Shown one piece after another: positions 7,121 to 14,283 of a stretch of DNA of 14,283 bases (positions are counted from its first letter, which is position 1; each line of letters opens with the position of its first letter). The DNA comes from BMS3ABIN04 sp965554225 (lineage in GTDB: Bacteria > Bacteroidota > Ignavibacteria > Ignavibacteriales > Melioribacteraceae). The stretch is from NCBI GenBank assembly GCA_965554225.1, contig CBEVZC010000076.1:1-14283 (forward strand), written 5' to 3'. The notes beneath the pieces were generated by a model. It did no database searches, was not told the DNA's origin, and saw only the letters and a program-made list of their open reading frames with translations. The translations under genes were made by a program, and so were the position numbers.

Positions 7121-9610
7121 TTATATATTCAGCTCAGACTCATCTTGTTCTTTAACATCAGAATTGCTCCCGTTTGTTAATTCTGAATCATCGTGAGCAA
7201 CTTTTGCAATATCGGCAATTGAGTCACCTTCTTTAAGTCGTATAACTCTAACTCCTTGTGTATTACGACCCATAACTCTTATGTTCTTTATCCCCTGTCT
7301 AATAACCATTCCTTGTTCTGTAATTATAACTAGCTCATAATTATCATTTACTTCCATTAATGCAATAAGCTTTCCGTTCTTATCTCCGGTTTTAACCGTT
7401 ATAACACCTCTGCCGCCACGATGAGTAATGCGATAATCATCAAGACTGCTTCGCTTACCGAAACCTTTATTAGTAACAACTAAAAGCGTTGAAACGTTTT
7501 TTACAACTATAAATCCAACAACCTCGTCGTCAGGCTTAAGTTTAATACCTCTAACGCCCGTTGCTGTTCTTCCCATGCTTCTAACATCTTTTTCCTTGAA
7601 ACGAATTGCCATACCGTTTCTAGTTCCAATTACAATATCGTTTGTTCCGTCTGTAAGTTTAACTTCAACAAGATTGTCACCTTTCACTAAGTTTATTGCT
7701 TGTATTCCACCACGGCGTACATTAGAGTAAGCGGAAAGTTGAGTTTTCTTAATTGTACCTCTTTTAGTAACCATTACAACAAACTTATCCTCGCTAAACT
7801 CTTTCACAGGAACAAAAGCTGTGATTTTTTCATCTTTTTCCTTTTGCAGAAGATTAACGATAGATCTTCCACGGGAAGCTCTGCCGCTTTCCGGAATTTC
7901 ATAAACCTTTAGCCAATATACTTTTCCCTTGTCGGTGAAAAACATTATATATTGATGTGTTGATGCAATAAACATATGCTCAATGAAATCCTCGTCCTTT
8001 GTTTTAGCTCCCGTTACACCTCTTCCGCCACGACCTTGTTTGCGGTAGCCGGAAACAGGAAATCTTTTAATAAAACCTTTATGAGAAATAGTAACAACAA
8101 CATCTTCTTCGGCTATAATATCTTCAATTGAAAACTCTTGAGTATTAAGGATTATTTCTGTTCTCCTTTCGTCGCCATAACGCTTTTTAATGTCAAGCAA
8201 TTCCTCTTTTATAATCTTAAATCTTTTTGTCTCGCTATCTAAAATTCCCCTCAGTCTTTCTATGGTTTGAATTACTTCTTTATATTCTTTTTCTATTTTT
8301 TCTCTTTCAAGACCCGTCAGACGTTGCAGACGCATATCCAAAATAGCTTTAGCTTGAATTTCGGATAAATCGAATTTTTTAATCAGGTTTTTCTTCGCTG
8401 TATCTACATCCTTAGATTTCTTAATAGTTGCAATAACCTCATCAATATTATCTAAGGCAATTATATAACCCTCTAAGATGTGTGCTCGTCTTTCTGCCGC
8501 TTCTAAATCAAACTTGGTTCTACGTATTAGAACTTCCATCCGGTGATCAACAAAGTGCTGCATTGTCTCTTTCAGTGTAAGAACTTTTGGAACACCATTA
8601 ACCAAAGCAAGCATAATAACACCGAAGGTCGTCTGCATTTGTGTATGCTTGTAAAGCTGATTCATAACCACAGCCGGCTGTGCATCTCTTTTTAATTCAA
8701 TTACAATACGCATACCGTCTTTATCCGACTCGTCTCGTACGTTCGAAATATCTGTTATCTTTTGACCTCTTACCAACTCGGCAATTTTTAGAATTAAATT
8801 TGCCTTATTAACTTGGTAGGGTAATTCGGTTATTATTATACTTTCTCTATCATTTTTATGAGTTTCAATATTAGCTTTTGCGCGTACTATAACTTTTCCT
8901 CTTCCGGTCGTATATGCTTCTCTTACTCCTTCGTACCCATAAATAATTCCTGCTGTCGGGAAATCCGGCGCTTTTACATACTTAATTAAGTCTTCGGCTG
9001 TTAAATTAGGCTTATTAATTAAAGCAATAATTCCATCAACAACCTCACTAAGGTTATGGGGGGGAATATTAGTTGCCATTCCAACAGCTATTCCGCTCGC
9101 TCCGTTTACCAATAAATTGGGAAGATAAGAAGGCATTACGGTGGGTTCTTGAAGTGATCCGTCAAAGTTTGGTACAAACTCAACAGTATTTTTATCTAAG
9201 TCTCTAAGCATTTCTTCTGAAATTCTTTTTAACCTCACCTCTGTATAACGCATTGCAGCAGCAGAGTCACCATCTACCGAGCCAAAGTTTCCCTGCCCAT
9301 CAATTAATGGATACCGAAGCGAGAAGTCTTGTACCATTCTAACCATCGTATCATAGACCGCAGTGTCTCCATGGGGATGATACTTACCTAAAACCTCACC
9401 AACTACACGAGCTGATTTTTTATATGGTTTGTTATAAGTCATGCTCAGCTCGTGCATACCAAAAAGCACTCTTCGATGTACTGGTTTAAGTCCGTCTCTA
9501 ACATCCGGCAAAGCTCTTGCAACTATCACTGACATAGCATAATCGATATAAGAAGACTTCATTTCGTCTTCTAAAGAGACCGGTTGTATTTTTTCAAAAA
9601 ATGTTGCCAT
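7121..9610 (-). CDS. gyrA: DNA gyrase subunit A
   Basis: Breakage-reunion subunit of type IIA topoisomerase; with GyrB it adds negative supercoils using ATP. 829 residues. The N-terminal half (about 1-490) carries the catalytic Tyr122 in AAAMRYTEVRL, and the quinolone-resistance region HPHGDTAVYDTMVRM has numbering identical to E. coli; position 83 is Thr and 87 is Asp. The C-terminal beta-pinwheel (about 500-805) includes a GyrA box, QGRGGRG (526-532), which marks it as gyrase rather than topoisomerase IV, although its second residue is Gly instead of Arg/Lys. Degenerate blade repeats follow, such as RRGG at 633-636 and HRGGRG at 731-736. The last 22 residues are acidic, a tail known in E. 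coli to modulate wrapping. The gene begins 52 nt after gyrB with only a weak Shine-Dalgarno match and lies 19 nt before the PLP enzyme gene. Confidence 0.97.
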   Translation of the reverse strand: MATFFEKIQPVSLEDEMKSSYIDYAMSVIVARALPDVRDGLKPVHRRVLFGMHELSMTYNKPYKKSARVVGEVLGKYHPHGDTAVYDTMVRMVQDFSLRYPLIDGQGNFGSVDGDSAAAMRYTEVRLKRISEEMLRDLDKNTVEFVPNFDGSLQEPTVMPSYLPNLLVNGASGIAVGMATNIPPHNLSEVVDGIIALINKPNLTAEDLIKYVKAPDFPTAGIIYGYEGVREAYTTGRGKVIVRAKANIETHKNDRESIIITELPYQVNKANLILKIAELVRGQKITDISNVRDESDKDGMRIVIELKRDAQPAVVMNQLYKHTQMQTTFGVIMLALVNGVPKVLTLKETMQHFVDHRMEVLIRRTKFDLEAAERRAHILEGYIIALDNIDEVIATIKKSKDVDTAKKNLIKKFDLSEIQAKAILDMRLQRLTGLEREKIEKEYKEVIQTIERLRGILDSETKRFKIIKEELLDIKKRYGDERRTEIILNTQEFSIEDIIAEEDVVVTISHKGFIKRFPVSGYRKQGRGGRGVTGAKTKDEDFIEHMFIASTHQYIMFFTDKGKVYWLKVYEIPESGRASRGRSIVNLLQKEKDEKITAFVPVKEFSEDKFVVMVTKRGTIKKTQLSAYSNVRRGGIQAINLVKGDNLVEVKLTDGTNDIVIGTRNGMAIRFKEKDVRSMGRTATGVRGIKLKPDDEVVGFIVVKNVSTLLVVTNKGFGKRSSLDDYRITHRGGRGVITVKTGDKNGKLIALMEVNDNYELVIITEQGMVIRQGIKNIRVMGRNTQGVRVIRLKEGDSIADIAKVAHDDSELTNGSNSDVKEQDESELNI

Positions 9611-9662
9611 AATTGTTTATTTCTCGTTATTGTTCTAAAATTTTTACTTTATGTTTAATAAA

Positions 9663-11606
9663 TCAAATATCTATATTTGCATATTTAGCATGTTTTTCAA
9701 TAAACGCTCTTCTCGGTTCAACAGCATCACCCATTAATGTTTCAAAAATTTTATCCGCCACTGCTGCACTTTCTAAGTTAACCTGCAGAACCGTGCGTGT
9801 TTCCGGATTCATTGTTGTTTCCCAAAGTTGGTGCGGATTCATTTCACCCAAACCTTTATAACGGGAAATATTAACGCCTTTAATTTTATCACCATCTTCA
9901 GGGTTGTGTTTAACTTTCATTCTTAAAAGTATCTTTTCCTTTTCTGCATCATCATAGGCATAAACTTCTTCTTTTCCTTTTTTTATTTTATAAAGCGGGG
10001 GTTGTGCAATAAAAATTCTACCTGTATTAACAAGCTCCTTCATGTATCTATAGAAAAATGTTAATAACAAAGTTCTAATATGGCTTCCGTCCACATCGGC
10101 ATCGGTCATAATTATTATTTTACCATACCTAGCTTTTTCATGATTAAAATCTTCACCAATTCCTGCACCAACTGCGGATATCATCGCTTTAATTTCATTG
10201 TTTTCTAAAATTTTATTGATCTTAGCTTTCTCAACATTTAATATTTTACCGCGCAACGGAAGTATTGCTTGAAAGCGTCTATCTCTACCTTGCTTAGCAG
10301 ATCCACCGGCTGAGTCACCCTCGACTATATAAATCTCAGTATGTTCCGGATCGGTAATTGAGCAGTCTGCAAGTTTTCCTGGTAAATGAATTGAGTCAAG
10401 AGCGCTTTTTCTTCTCACAAGATCTCTAGCTTTTCTTGCTGCTTCTCTCGCTTCAGCAGCTCTAAAACATTTATCAATAATTTTCTTTCCTACAGATGGG
10501 TTTTCCTCTAAATAGTCAGATAACTTTTCCCCGACAATAGTCTCAACAATTGATTTTACCTCACTATTTCCTAATTTTGTTTTTGTCTGCCCTTCAAACT
10601 GAGGTTCAAAAACCTTAATGGAAATTACGGCTGTTAATCCCTCTCTGAAATCGTCACCGGTAAGTGTGATTTTTTTGTTTTCTTTAATCAGTTTGTTTTT
10701 TGCAGCATAACTATTTAGAGTTCTCGTGAGAGCTGTCTTAAATCCAACTAAGTGAGTTCCACCTTCGGTAGTATTAATATTATTTACATAAGAGTGAATA
10801 TTATCGGAATATGCATCGCTATATTCAAAAGCAATCTCTACAGGGGTACCGTCTTTCTCACCCTCAATATAAACCGGTTTGTGCAAAACATTTCTTGTTT
10901 CATCTAAATACCTCACAAACTCAACTATTCCACCTTTATAATGATGCTCAGCTTTTTCTCCATCTATCTCATCTCTTAATTCAATAGTAATATTTTTGTT
11001 CAAAAAGGCAAGCTCTCTCATTCTATCATTTAAGGTATCGAACTTGAATTTTGTCGTTTTGAAAATCTCTCTATCTGGAAAAAATGTAACTTTTGTTCCA
11101 GACTCATTTTTACTAACCTTTCCAATTTCTTTAACGTTGTCTTTTGGAATACCGCGTTTATACTCTTGACGGTATAGCTTTCCTCCCCTTTTAACCTCTA
11201 CAACTAACCACTCTGAAAGGGCATTTACAACCGAAACGCCAACGCCGTGAAGTCCACCTGAAACTTTATAAGAGTTCTTATCAAATTTTCCGCCGGCATG
11301 TAATACTGTCATAACAACTTCAAGCGCAGACCTATTTTCCTCAGGATGTAAGTCTACAGGAATTCCTCTTCCCATATCTTCTACTGTAACACTGCCCTCT
11401 TTATTTATTGTTATGATTACCCTTTCGTTATATCCTGCAAGAGCCTCATCAATACTGTTATCAACCACCTCATTAACTAAATGGTGCAGTCCTCTTGCAC
11501 CAACATCTCCAATATACATTGCCGGTCTTTTACGAACAGCTTCTAAACCTTTCAGTACGTTTATATTTTTAGCCGTATAGTTTTTCTGCGCTTTTTCTTT
11601 TGTCAC
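9663..11606 (-). CDS. gyrB: DNA gyrase subunit B
   Basis: ATPase subunit of gyrase, 647 residues, the usual length without the large insertion of the E. coli enzyme. The GHKL ATPase domain has catalytic Glu46 and Asn50 (NEVVDNSIDEALAG), Asp77 (VEDMGRGIPVD) and the lid loop GGLHGVGV (117-124). The transducer domain follows. The TOPRIM domain has Glu429 (IVEGDSAGGSAKQGRDR), PLRGKILNVEKA, and the Mg-binding pair Asp502/Asp504 (MTDADVDGSHIRTLLL). The C-terminus has RYKGLGEMNPHQLWETTMNP, typical for GyrB contact with GyrA. The start is GTG at 11606, supported by AAAGG 7 nt upstream; no ATG sits nearby in frame. It follows the DUF721 gene by 14 nt and precedes gyrA by 52 nt, so the two gyrase subunits should be made from one transcript. 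Confidence 0.97.
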   Translation of the reverse strand: MTKEKAQKNYTAKNINVLKGLEAVRKRPAMYIGDVGARGLHHLVNEVVDNSIDEALAGYNERVIITINKEGSVTVEDMGRGIPVDLHPEENRSALEVVMTVLHAGGKFDKNSYKVSGGLHGVGVSVVNALSEWLVVEVKRGGKLYRQEYKRGIPKDNVKEIGKVSKNESGTKVTFFPDREIFKTTKFKFDTLNDRMRELAFLNKNITIELRDEIDGEKAEHHYKGGIVEFVRYLDETRNVLHKPVYIEGEKDGTPVEIAFEYSDAYSDNIHSYVNNINTTEGGTHLVGFKTALTRTLNSYAAKNKLIKENKKITLTGDDFREGLTAVISIKVFEPQFEGQTKTKLGNSEVKSIVETIVGEKLSDYLEENPSVGKKIIDKCFRAAEAREAARKARDLVRRKSALDSIHLPGKLADCSITDPEHTEIYIVEGDSAGGSAKQGRDRRFQAILPLRGKILNVEKAKINKILENNEIKAMISAVGAGIGEDFNHEKARYGKIIIMTDADVDGSHIRTLLLTFFYRYMKELVNTGRIFIAQPPLYKIKKGKEEVYAYDDAEKEKILLRMKVKHNPEDGDKIKGVNISRYKGLGEMNPHQLWETTMNPETRTVLQVNLESAAVADKIFETLMGDAVEPRRAFIEKHAKYANIDI

Positions 11607-11613
11607 AATTATA

Positions 11614-11618
11614 CCTTT
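11614..11618 (-). promoter_or_regulatory. Ribosome binding site of gyrB
   Basis: AAAGG on the minus strand, 7 nt ahead of the GTG at 11606 and just inside the gap after the DUF721 stop codon. It decides the non-ATG start of gyrB. Confidence 0.65.
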
Positions 11619-11620
11619 CC

Positions 11621-11908
11621 TTATTTGCTGAATTTAATATCTTGTATAAGTTTTTCTTTTATAAAATCATTTATTGTTTTTATTACTTTCTTTTTATTTA
11701 GATTTAATTCGCTTCTTAGAACCGAGTTCTCAACACTTAAAAAGAGAGTAGTATTAAGTATCTTTTTTATTCTAACGAAACCTTGAAGTTTTGGAAACAT
11801 TTTGTAAAAATTATCTATAATTTCCTGCTCCTTTGCCGCTTTTATAAAAAACTTAAAAGATTTATCCGACTCTAAAATTTCACCAACGCTTTTAGCTTTA
11901 CTACGCAT
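11621..11908 (-). CDS. dciA: DUF721 protein, DciA-like helicase loader candidate
   Basis: A small basic protein of 95 residues from ATG-11908 (MRSKAKSVGEILESDKSFKF). The frame is open 14 codons further upstream to 11950, but DUF721 proteins usually begin with a short basic stretch followed by a helix like SVGEIL, so the inner ATG fits better. It overlaps the recF stop by 8 nt (11901-11908), implying translational coupling. The middle and C-terminal part (LFLSVENSVLRSEL, then a Lys-rich helix ending LIQDIKF) matches the DUF721 fold, which resembles the KH-like domain of DciA. DciA binds the replicative helicase DnaB and helps load it at the origin in bacteria without DnaC. A recF-gyrB neighbourhood is the usual site for this gene in related bacteria. 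The family is recognised from pattern; the helicase-loading role is inferred. Confidence 0.78.
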   Translation of the reverse strand: MRSKAKSVGEILESDKSFKFFIKAAKEQEIIDNFYKMFPKLQGFVRIKKILNTTLFLSVENSVLRSELNLNKKKVIKTINDFIKEKLIQDIKFSK

Positions 11909-13016
11909 AAGCGGTTGTCCCATTATTAAGCGATATTGTAATATCATCATCAGATTTTGTTAAATACTCCGAGTTTGCAAAATCAGTAAGCGTAATAAAT
12001 GCTTGTCCAACTTCTTTTAAAAATCTACTAATTTTTTTTACTCTGTTAGAATCCAGTTCTCCAAAGACATCATCCATCAAAAAGATGGGTGTTTTATTTA
12101 ATTTGTCTTGCATGTAAAAAAATTGGCCGAATTTTAATGCAATCTGAAATGTTTTATTTTGTCCTTGGGATCCATATTTTTTTAACTCAAATCCATTAAT
12201 AAAAAAAATAAAATCATCTCTATGAGGACCAATAAGATTTAATCCTCTAATAATTTCTTCTTGTTTCTTTTTCTTAATCAACTTCTCAAAAAGATCTTTT
12301 ATATTTGTATTTTCATCATCATTTTGTAAAAATCTATATTTAATTATAGGAATTTCTTTTTCTTCCATAATTTTCTTATATGACTCACCTACGAACTTTT
12401 CGAACTCTTTCACAAAAGATAATCTATGCTTTATTATCTCTGTTCCTGTTTTTATAAGAGTTTTTGTCCAAACATCTAATTCATCTAAAAGCATTGGATT
12501 GTTTGTTTCTTTAATTTTGTTCAGCAAAGACGTTCTCTGTCTTAAGATTTTATTATACTCCAAAAGCATTTTAAGATATGTTTCGCTCGACTGTGAAATT
12601 ACGGAATCAATAAATTTACGTCTATGAGATGGAGATCCTGTTGTTATAAAATGATCAGACTGTGTTAAAGTTACGACAGGAAACTTACCAATTATTGATG
12701 ATGATCTATATATTTGTTTGCTATTAAGGAATATAATTTTTTTGCCGTTTTCAATATTATATAAAATTTGAATATTACTCTTTGATCCGTTATTAAATTC
12801 TCCTTTTATTTCAAAAAAATTACTTTTGAAATTTATTGCCTCGCTGTCAGAAGATTGAGTTAGACTTTTTGAAGTACACAAATAATAAATTGCCTCAAGC
12901 AGAGATGTTTTTCCCTGACCATTTCCACCAATTATATAATTTAGTTTTTGGGAAAAGTTTATGGTTGTATGTTTATGCAGCCGAAAATTTTTTAATTCTA
13001 AATATCTCAATGTCAT
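11901..13016 (-). CDS. recF: DNA replication and repair protein RecF
   Basis: SMC-like ABC ATPase of 371 residues that binds gapped DNA and, with RecO and RecR, helps load RecA at stalled forks. The N-terminus YLELKNFRLHKHTTINF is typical of RecF. Walker A is GGNGQGKTS (30-38). A RecF-typical segment SPSHRRKFID lies at 128-137. The ABC signature is YGSQGQNKTF (281-290), and Walker B with D-loop is IFLMDDVFGELD (311-322), so all ATPase motifs are intact. The ATG sits one base after the dnaN TAG (sequence TAGTATG) with no Shine-Dalgarno, so it is probably translated by ribosomes finishing dnaN. Its own last codons overlap the start of the DUF721 gene by 8 nt. The protein is Lys- and Asn-rich, in line with the AT-rich genome. 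Confidence 0.96.
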   Translation of the reverse strand: MTLRYLELKNFRLHKHTTINFSQKLNYIIGGNGQGKTSLLEAIYYLCTSKSLTQSSDSEAINFKSNFFEIKGEFNNGSKSNIQILYNIENGKKIIFLNSKQIYRSSSIIGKFPVVTLTQSDHFITTGSPSHRRKFIDSVISQSSETYLKMLLEYNKILRQRTSLLNKIKETNNPMLLDELDVWTKTLIKTGTEIIKHRLSFVKEFEKFVGESYKKIMEEKEIPIIKYRFLQNDDENTNIKDLFEKLIKKKKQEEIIRGLNLIGPHRDDFIFFINGFELKKYGSQGQNKTFQIALKFGQFFYMQDKLNKTPIFLMDDVFGELDSNRVKKISRFLKEVGQAFITLTDFANSEYLTKSDDDITISLNNGTTAYA

Positions 13017-13017
13017 A

Positions 13018-14151
13018 CTAATTATTCAAACGAACCGGCATAAGAAGCATCATTAAATCTTGGTTTTCCTTCTCTTTAGTCGGATAAATTATTACTGCTT
13101 TTGTTGGAGAATGTAATTTAAATACCAGCTCTTCTTCTGTACTCATATGACTTAATACATCATTAACATACGAAGAGTTAAAACCAATATCTAAAGGATC
13201 GCCGTCATATTCACAAAGAATATTTTCTTTACCGGAAGCACCAAGATCAACATCTTCTGCAGAAATCTGTAAATTATTATTATTAACGGAAAACTTAACT
13301 CTTCTTGTATTAGTTGAAGAAAAAAGCATCATTCTTTTAATAACATCGTGTATTTCTTTTGTTTTTACTTTTAGATTAAATTCATTTTCCAACGGTATTA
13401 CACTTTTATAATCAGGATACTTATGCTTAATTAACCTTGAAATTAATTCAATGCCATTTAAACTAAACGATATATGAGTTTTGCTTAAATAAACTTTTAC
13501 ATCTCTCTCATCAAGGAGTTTTAATAAGACTGTAATTGCTTTTTCAGGAACTATATATTGCTCGTTAAAATCAACATTAATATCTTTTCGCAATAAATCA
13601 ACAAGTCGATGACCATCGGTTGCTACAATTCTAAATCCCTCGTCAGAAAAATCAAACAGAGCACCCATCATAGCAGGACGCATCTCTTCCTTACTTAAAG
13701 CAAAAGAGGATTTTTCGAGTGCATATTTTAAGTCGTTTCCGCCAATAGAAATTTCATTTATATCCTCACCTTCATTAGATTTATCAGGAAAAGATGGAAT
13801 ATCCGGGAAGTCCTCAGAATCTAAATAACTTAAATTATACTGGCCGTGCTCTGTTGTTAAGCTAATCTTACCGTTCGGTAAAACTTCGAAGTTTAGAGTT
13901 GTATCTTTAAGGGATCTTACTACATCATATAAAAGTTTAGCAGGTAATAGTATTTTTAAGTTTTCTTCAGTTACAATATTTAATGACGATTTTAATGATA
14001 TCTCAAGATCAGTAGCGTAAATTGTTAATGCGCCGTTAGAAATATCGAAAAGAAAATTTTCCAGTACCGGCATTGGAGTTCTCGAAGGAACAGCGGGAAA
14101 AACCCGAGCAAGAATTTTTTCCAGTTCTTTACTATTAACCTTGAATTCCAT
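13018..14151 (-). CDS. dnaN: DNA polymerase III sliding clamp, beta subunit
   Basis: Ring-shaped processivity clamp of the replicative polymerase, 377 residues, normal length. Three clamp repeats can be placed at about 1-125, 130-250 and 255-377. Recognisable stretches are VPSRTPMPVLENFLF, IYATDLEISL, LLPAKLLYDVVRSL and FALSKEEMRPAMMGALF, followed by VATDGHRLV in the second domain. The end LLMPVRLNN fits the conserved C-terminal MPMRL-type motif that forms part of the partner-binding pocket, though with two extra Asn residues. The ATG at 14151 has GAGG 7 nt upstream. It is the first gene of the operon inside the window. dnaA commonly lies upstream, beyond the window edge. Confidence 0.97.
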   Translation of the reverse strand: MEFKVNSKELEKILARVFPAVPSRTPMPVLENFLFDISNGALTIYATDLEISLKSSLNIVTEENLKILLPAKLLYDVVRSLKDTTLNFEVLPNGKISLTTEHGQYNLSYLDSEDFPDIPSFPDKSNEGEDINEISIGGNDLKYALEKSSFALSKEEMRPAMMGALFDFSDEGFRIVATDGHRLVDLLRKDINVDFNEQYIVPEKAITVLLKLLDERDVKVYLSKTHISFSLNGIELISRLIKHKYPDYKSVIPLENEFNLKVKTKEIHDVIKRMMLFSSTNTRRVKFSVNNNNLQISAEDVDLGASGKENILCEYDGDPLDIGFNSSYVNDVLSHMSTEEELVFKLHSPTKAVIIYPTKEKENQDLMMLLMPVRLNN

Positions 14152-14157
14152 AAATCA

Positions 14158-14163
14158 TCCTCT
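14158..14163 (-). promoter_or_regulatory. Ribosome binding site of dnaN
   Basis: AGAGGA on the minus strand, with GAGG 7 nt from the ATG at 14151. It is one of the better Shine-Dalgarno matches in the window, as expected for a gene that starts a translation unit. Confidence 0.7.
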
Positions 14164-14283
14164 GAATTTTTATTAGTTTTTAATATAGAAATTTACCAAA
14201 TATTACCGTTATATTCAATTTTCAACCATGTTCACAAACACAGGGCTCTTTATTAATATTAGTTATTTATTTTAAATAAAATA
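14164..14283. other. AT-rich leader upstream of dnaN, possible edge of an origin region
   Basis: About 120 bp of AT-rich DNA with no open frame of note up to the window end. At 14228-14236 the + strand reads ATGTTCACA, which matches 7 of 9 positions of the DnaA-box consensus TTATNCACA. From 14251 the DNA is almost purely A/T. This fits the dnaA-dnaN spacer where origins often lie, but a single degenerate box is weak evidence. The dnaN promoter should be in here; I could not define it convincingly. Confidence 0.3.

Noticed and set aside
11909..11950. Longer start for the DUF721 gene at 11950
   Set aside because: The extra 14 residues are only the recF 3' end read in another frame, do not look like family sequence, and have no ribosome binding site. 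ATG-11908 overlaps the recF stop in a way typical of coupled genes.

Overview
The window looks like chromosomal DNA of a low-GC member of the Bacteroidota/Chlorobi/Ignavibacteria lineage. The evidence is three secreted proteins ending in a type IX secretion (Por) C-terminal sorting domain with the motif YQNYPNPFNPTT or QNYPNPFNPTT, a spelling especially common in Ignavibacteria and relatives. A replication cluster in the order dnaN-recF-dciA(DUF721)-gyrB-gyrA fits this. The class-level placement is inference from motifs only.

Left part (1-2851, + strand): two tandem, diverged paralogs for exported surface proteins. Each has a cohesin-like beta domain, a discoidin (F5/8 type C) domain and a type A sorting domain. 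The first is cut by the window edge, and its reading frame is open from base 1. Between them lies about 370 bp of AT-rich DNA with a terminator-like hairpin. It also holds a reverse-strand reading frame broken by two stop codons that may be a decayed gene.

Middle (2866-5757, - strand): a large subtilisin-family (S8) protease, convergent with the paralogs. It has a signal peptide, a propeptide, an intact catalytic triad and the same sorting domain. It starts just after a strong rho-independent terminator that closes the neighbouring operon.

Right part (5884-14151, - strand): one tightly packed transcription unit read right to left: dnaN (sliding clamp), recF, a DUF721/DciA-like gene, gyrB, gyrA, then a PLP-dependent trans-sulfuration enzyme resembling methionine gamma-lyase. 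Gaps run from an 8 nt overlap to 52 nt. The first five genes serve replication initiation, processivity, repair and supercoiling. The PLP enzyme appears to share their transcript. dnaA and possibly oriC would be expected just beyond base 14283; the last 130 bp are AT-rich with one degenerate DnaA-box-like sequence.

I found no tRNA, rRNA, CRISPR array, intact insertion sequence or clear novel multi-gene system. The most unusual items are the broken antisense frame between the paralogs, the different codon choice of the two paralogs, the Cys-to-Pro change in the methionine gamma-lyase-like enzyme, and that enzyme's linkage to gyrA.
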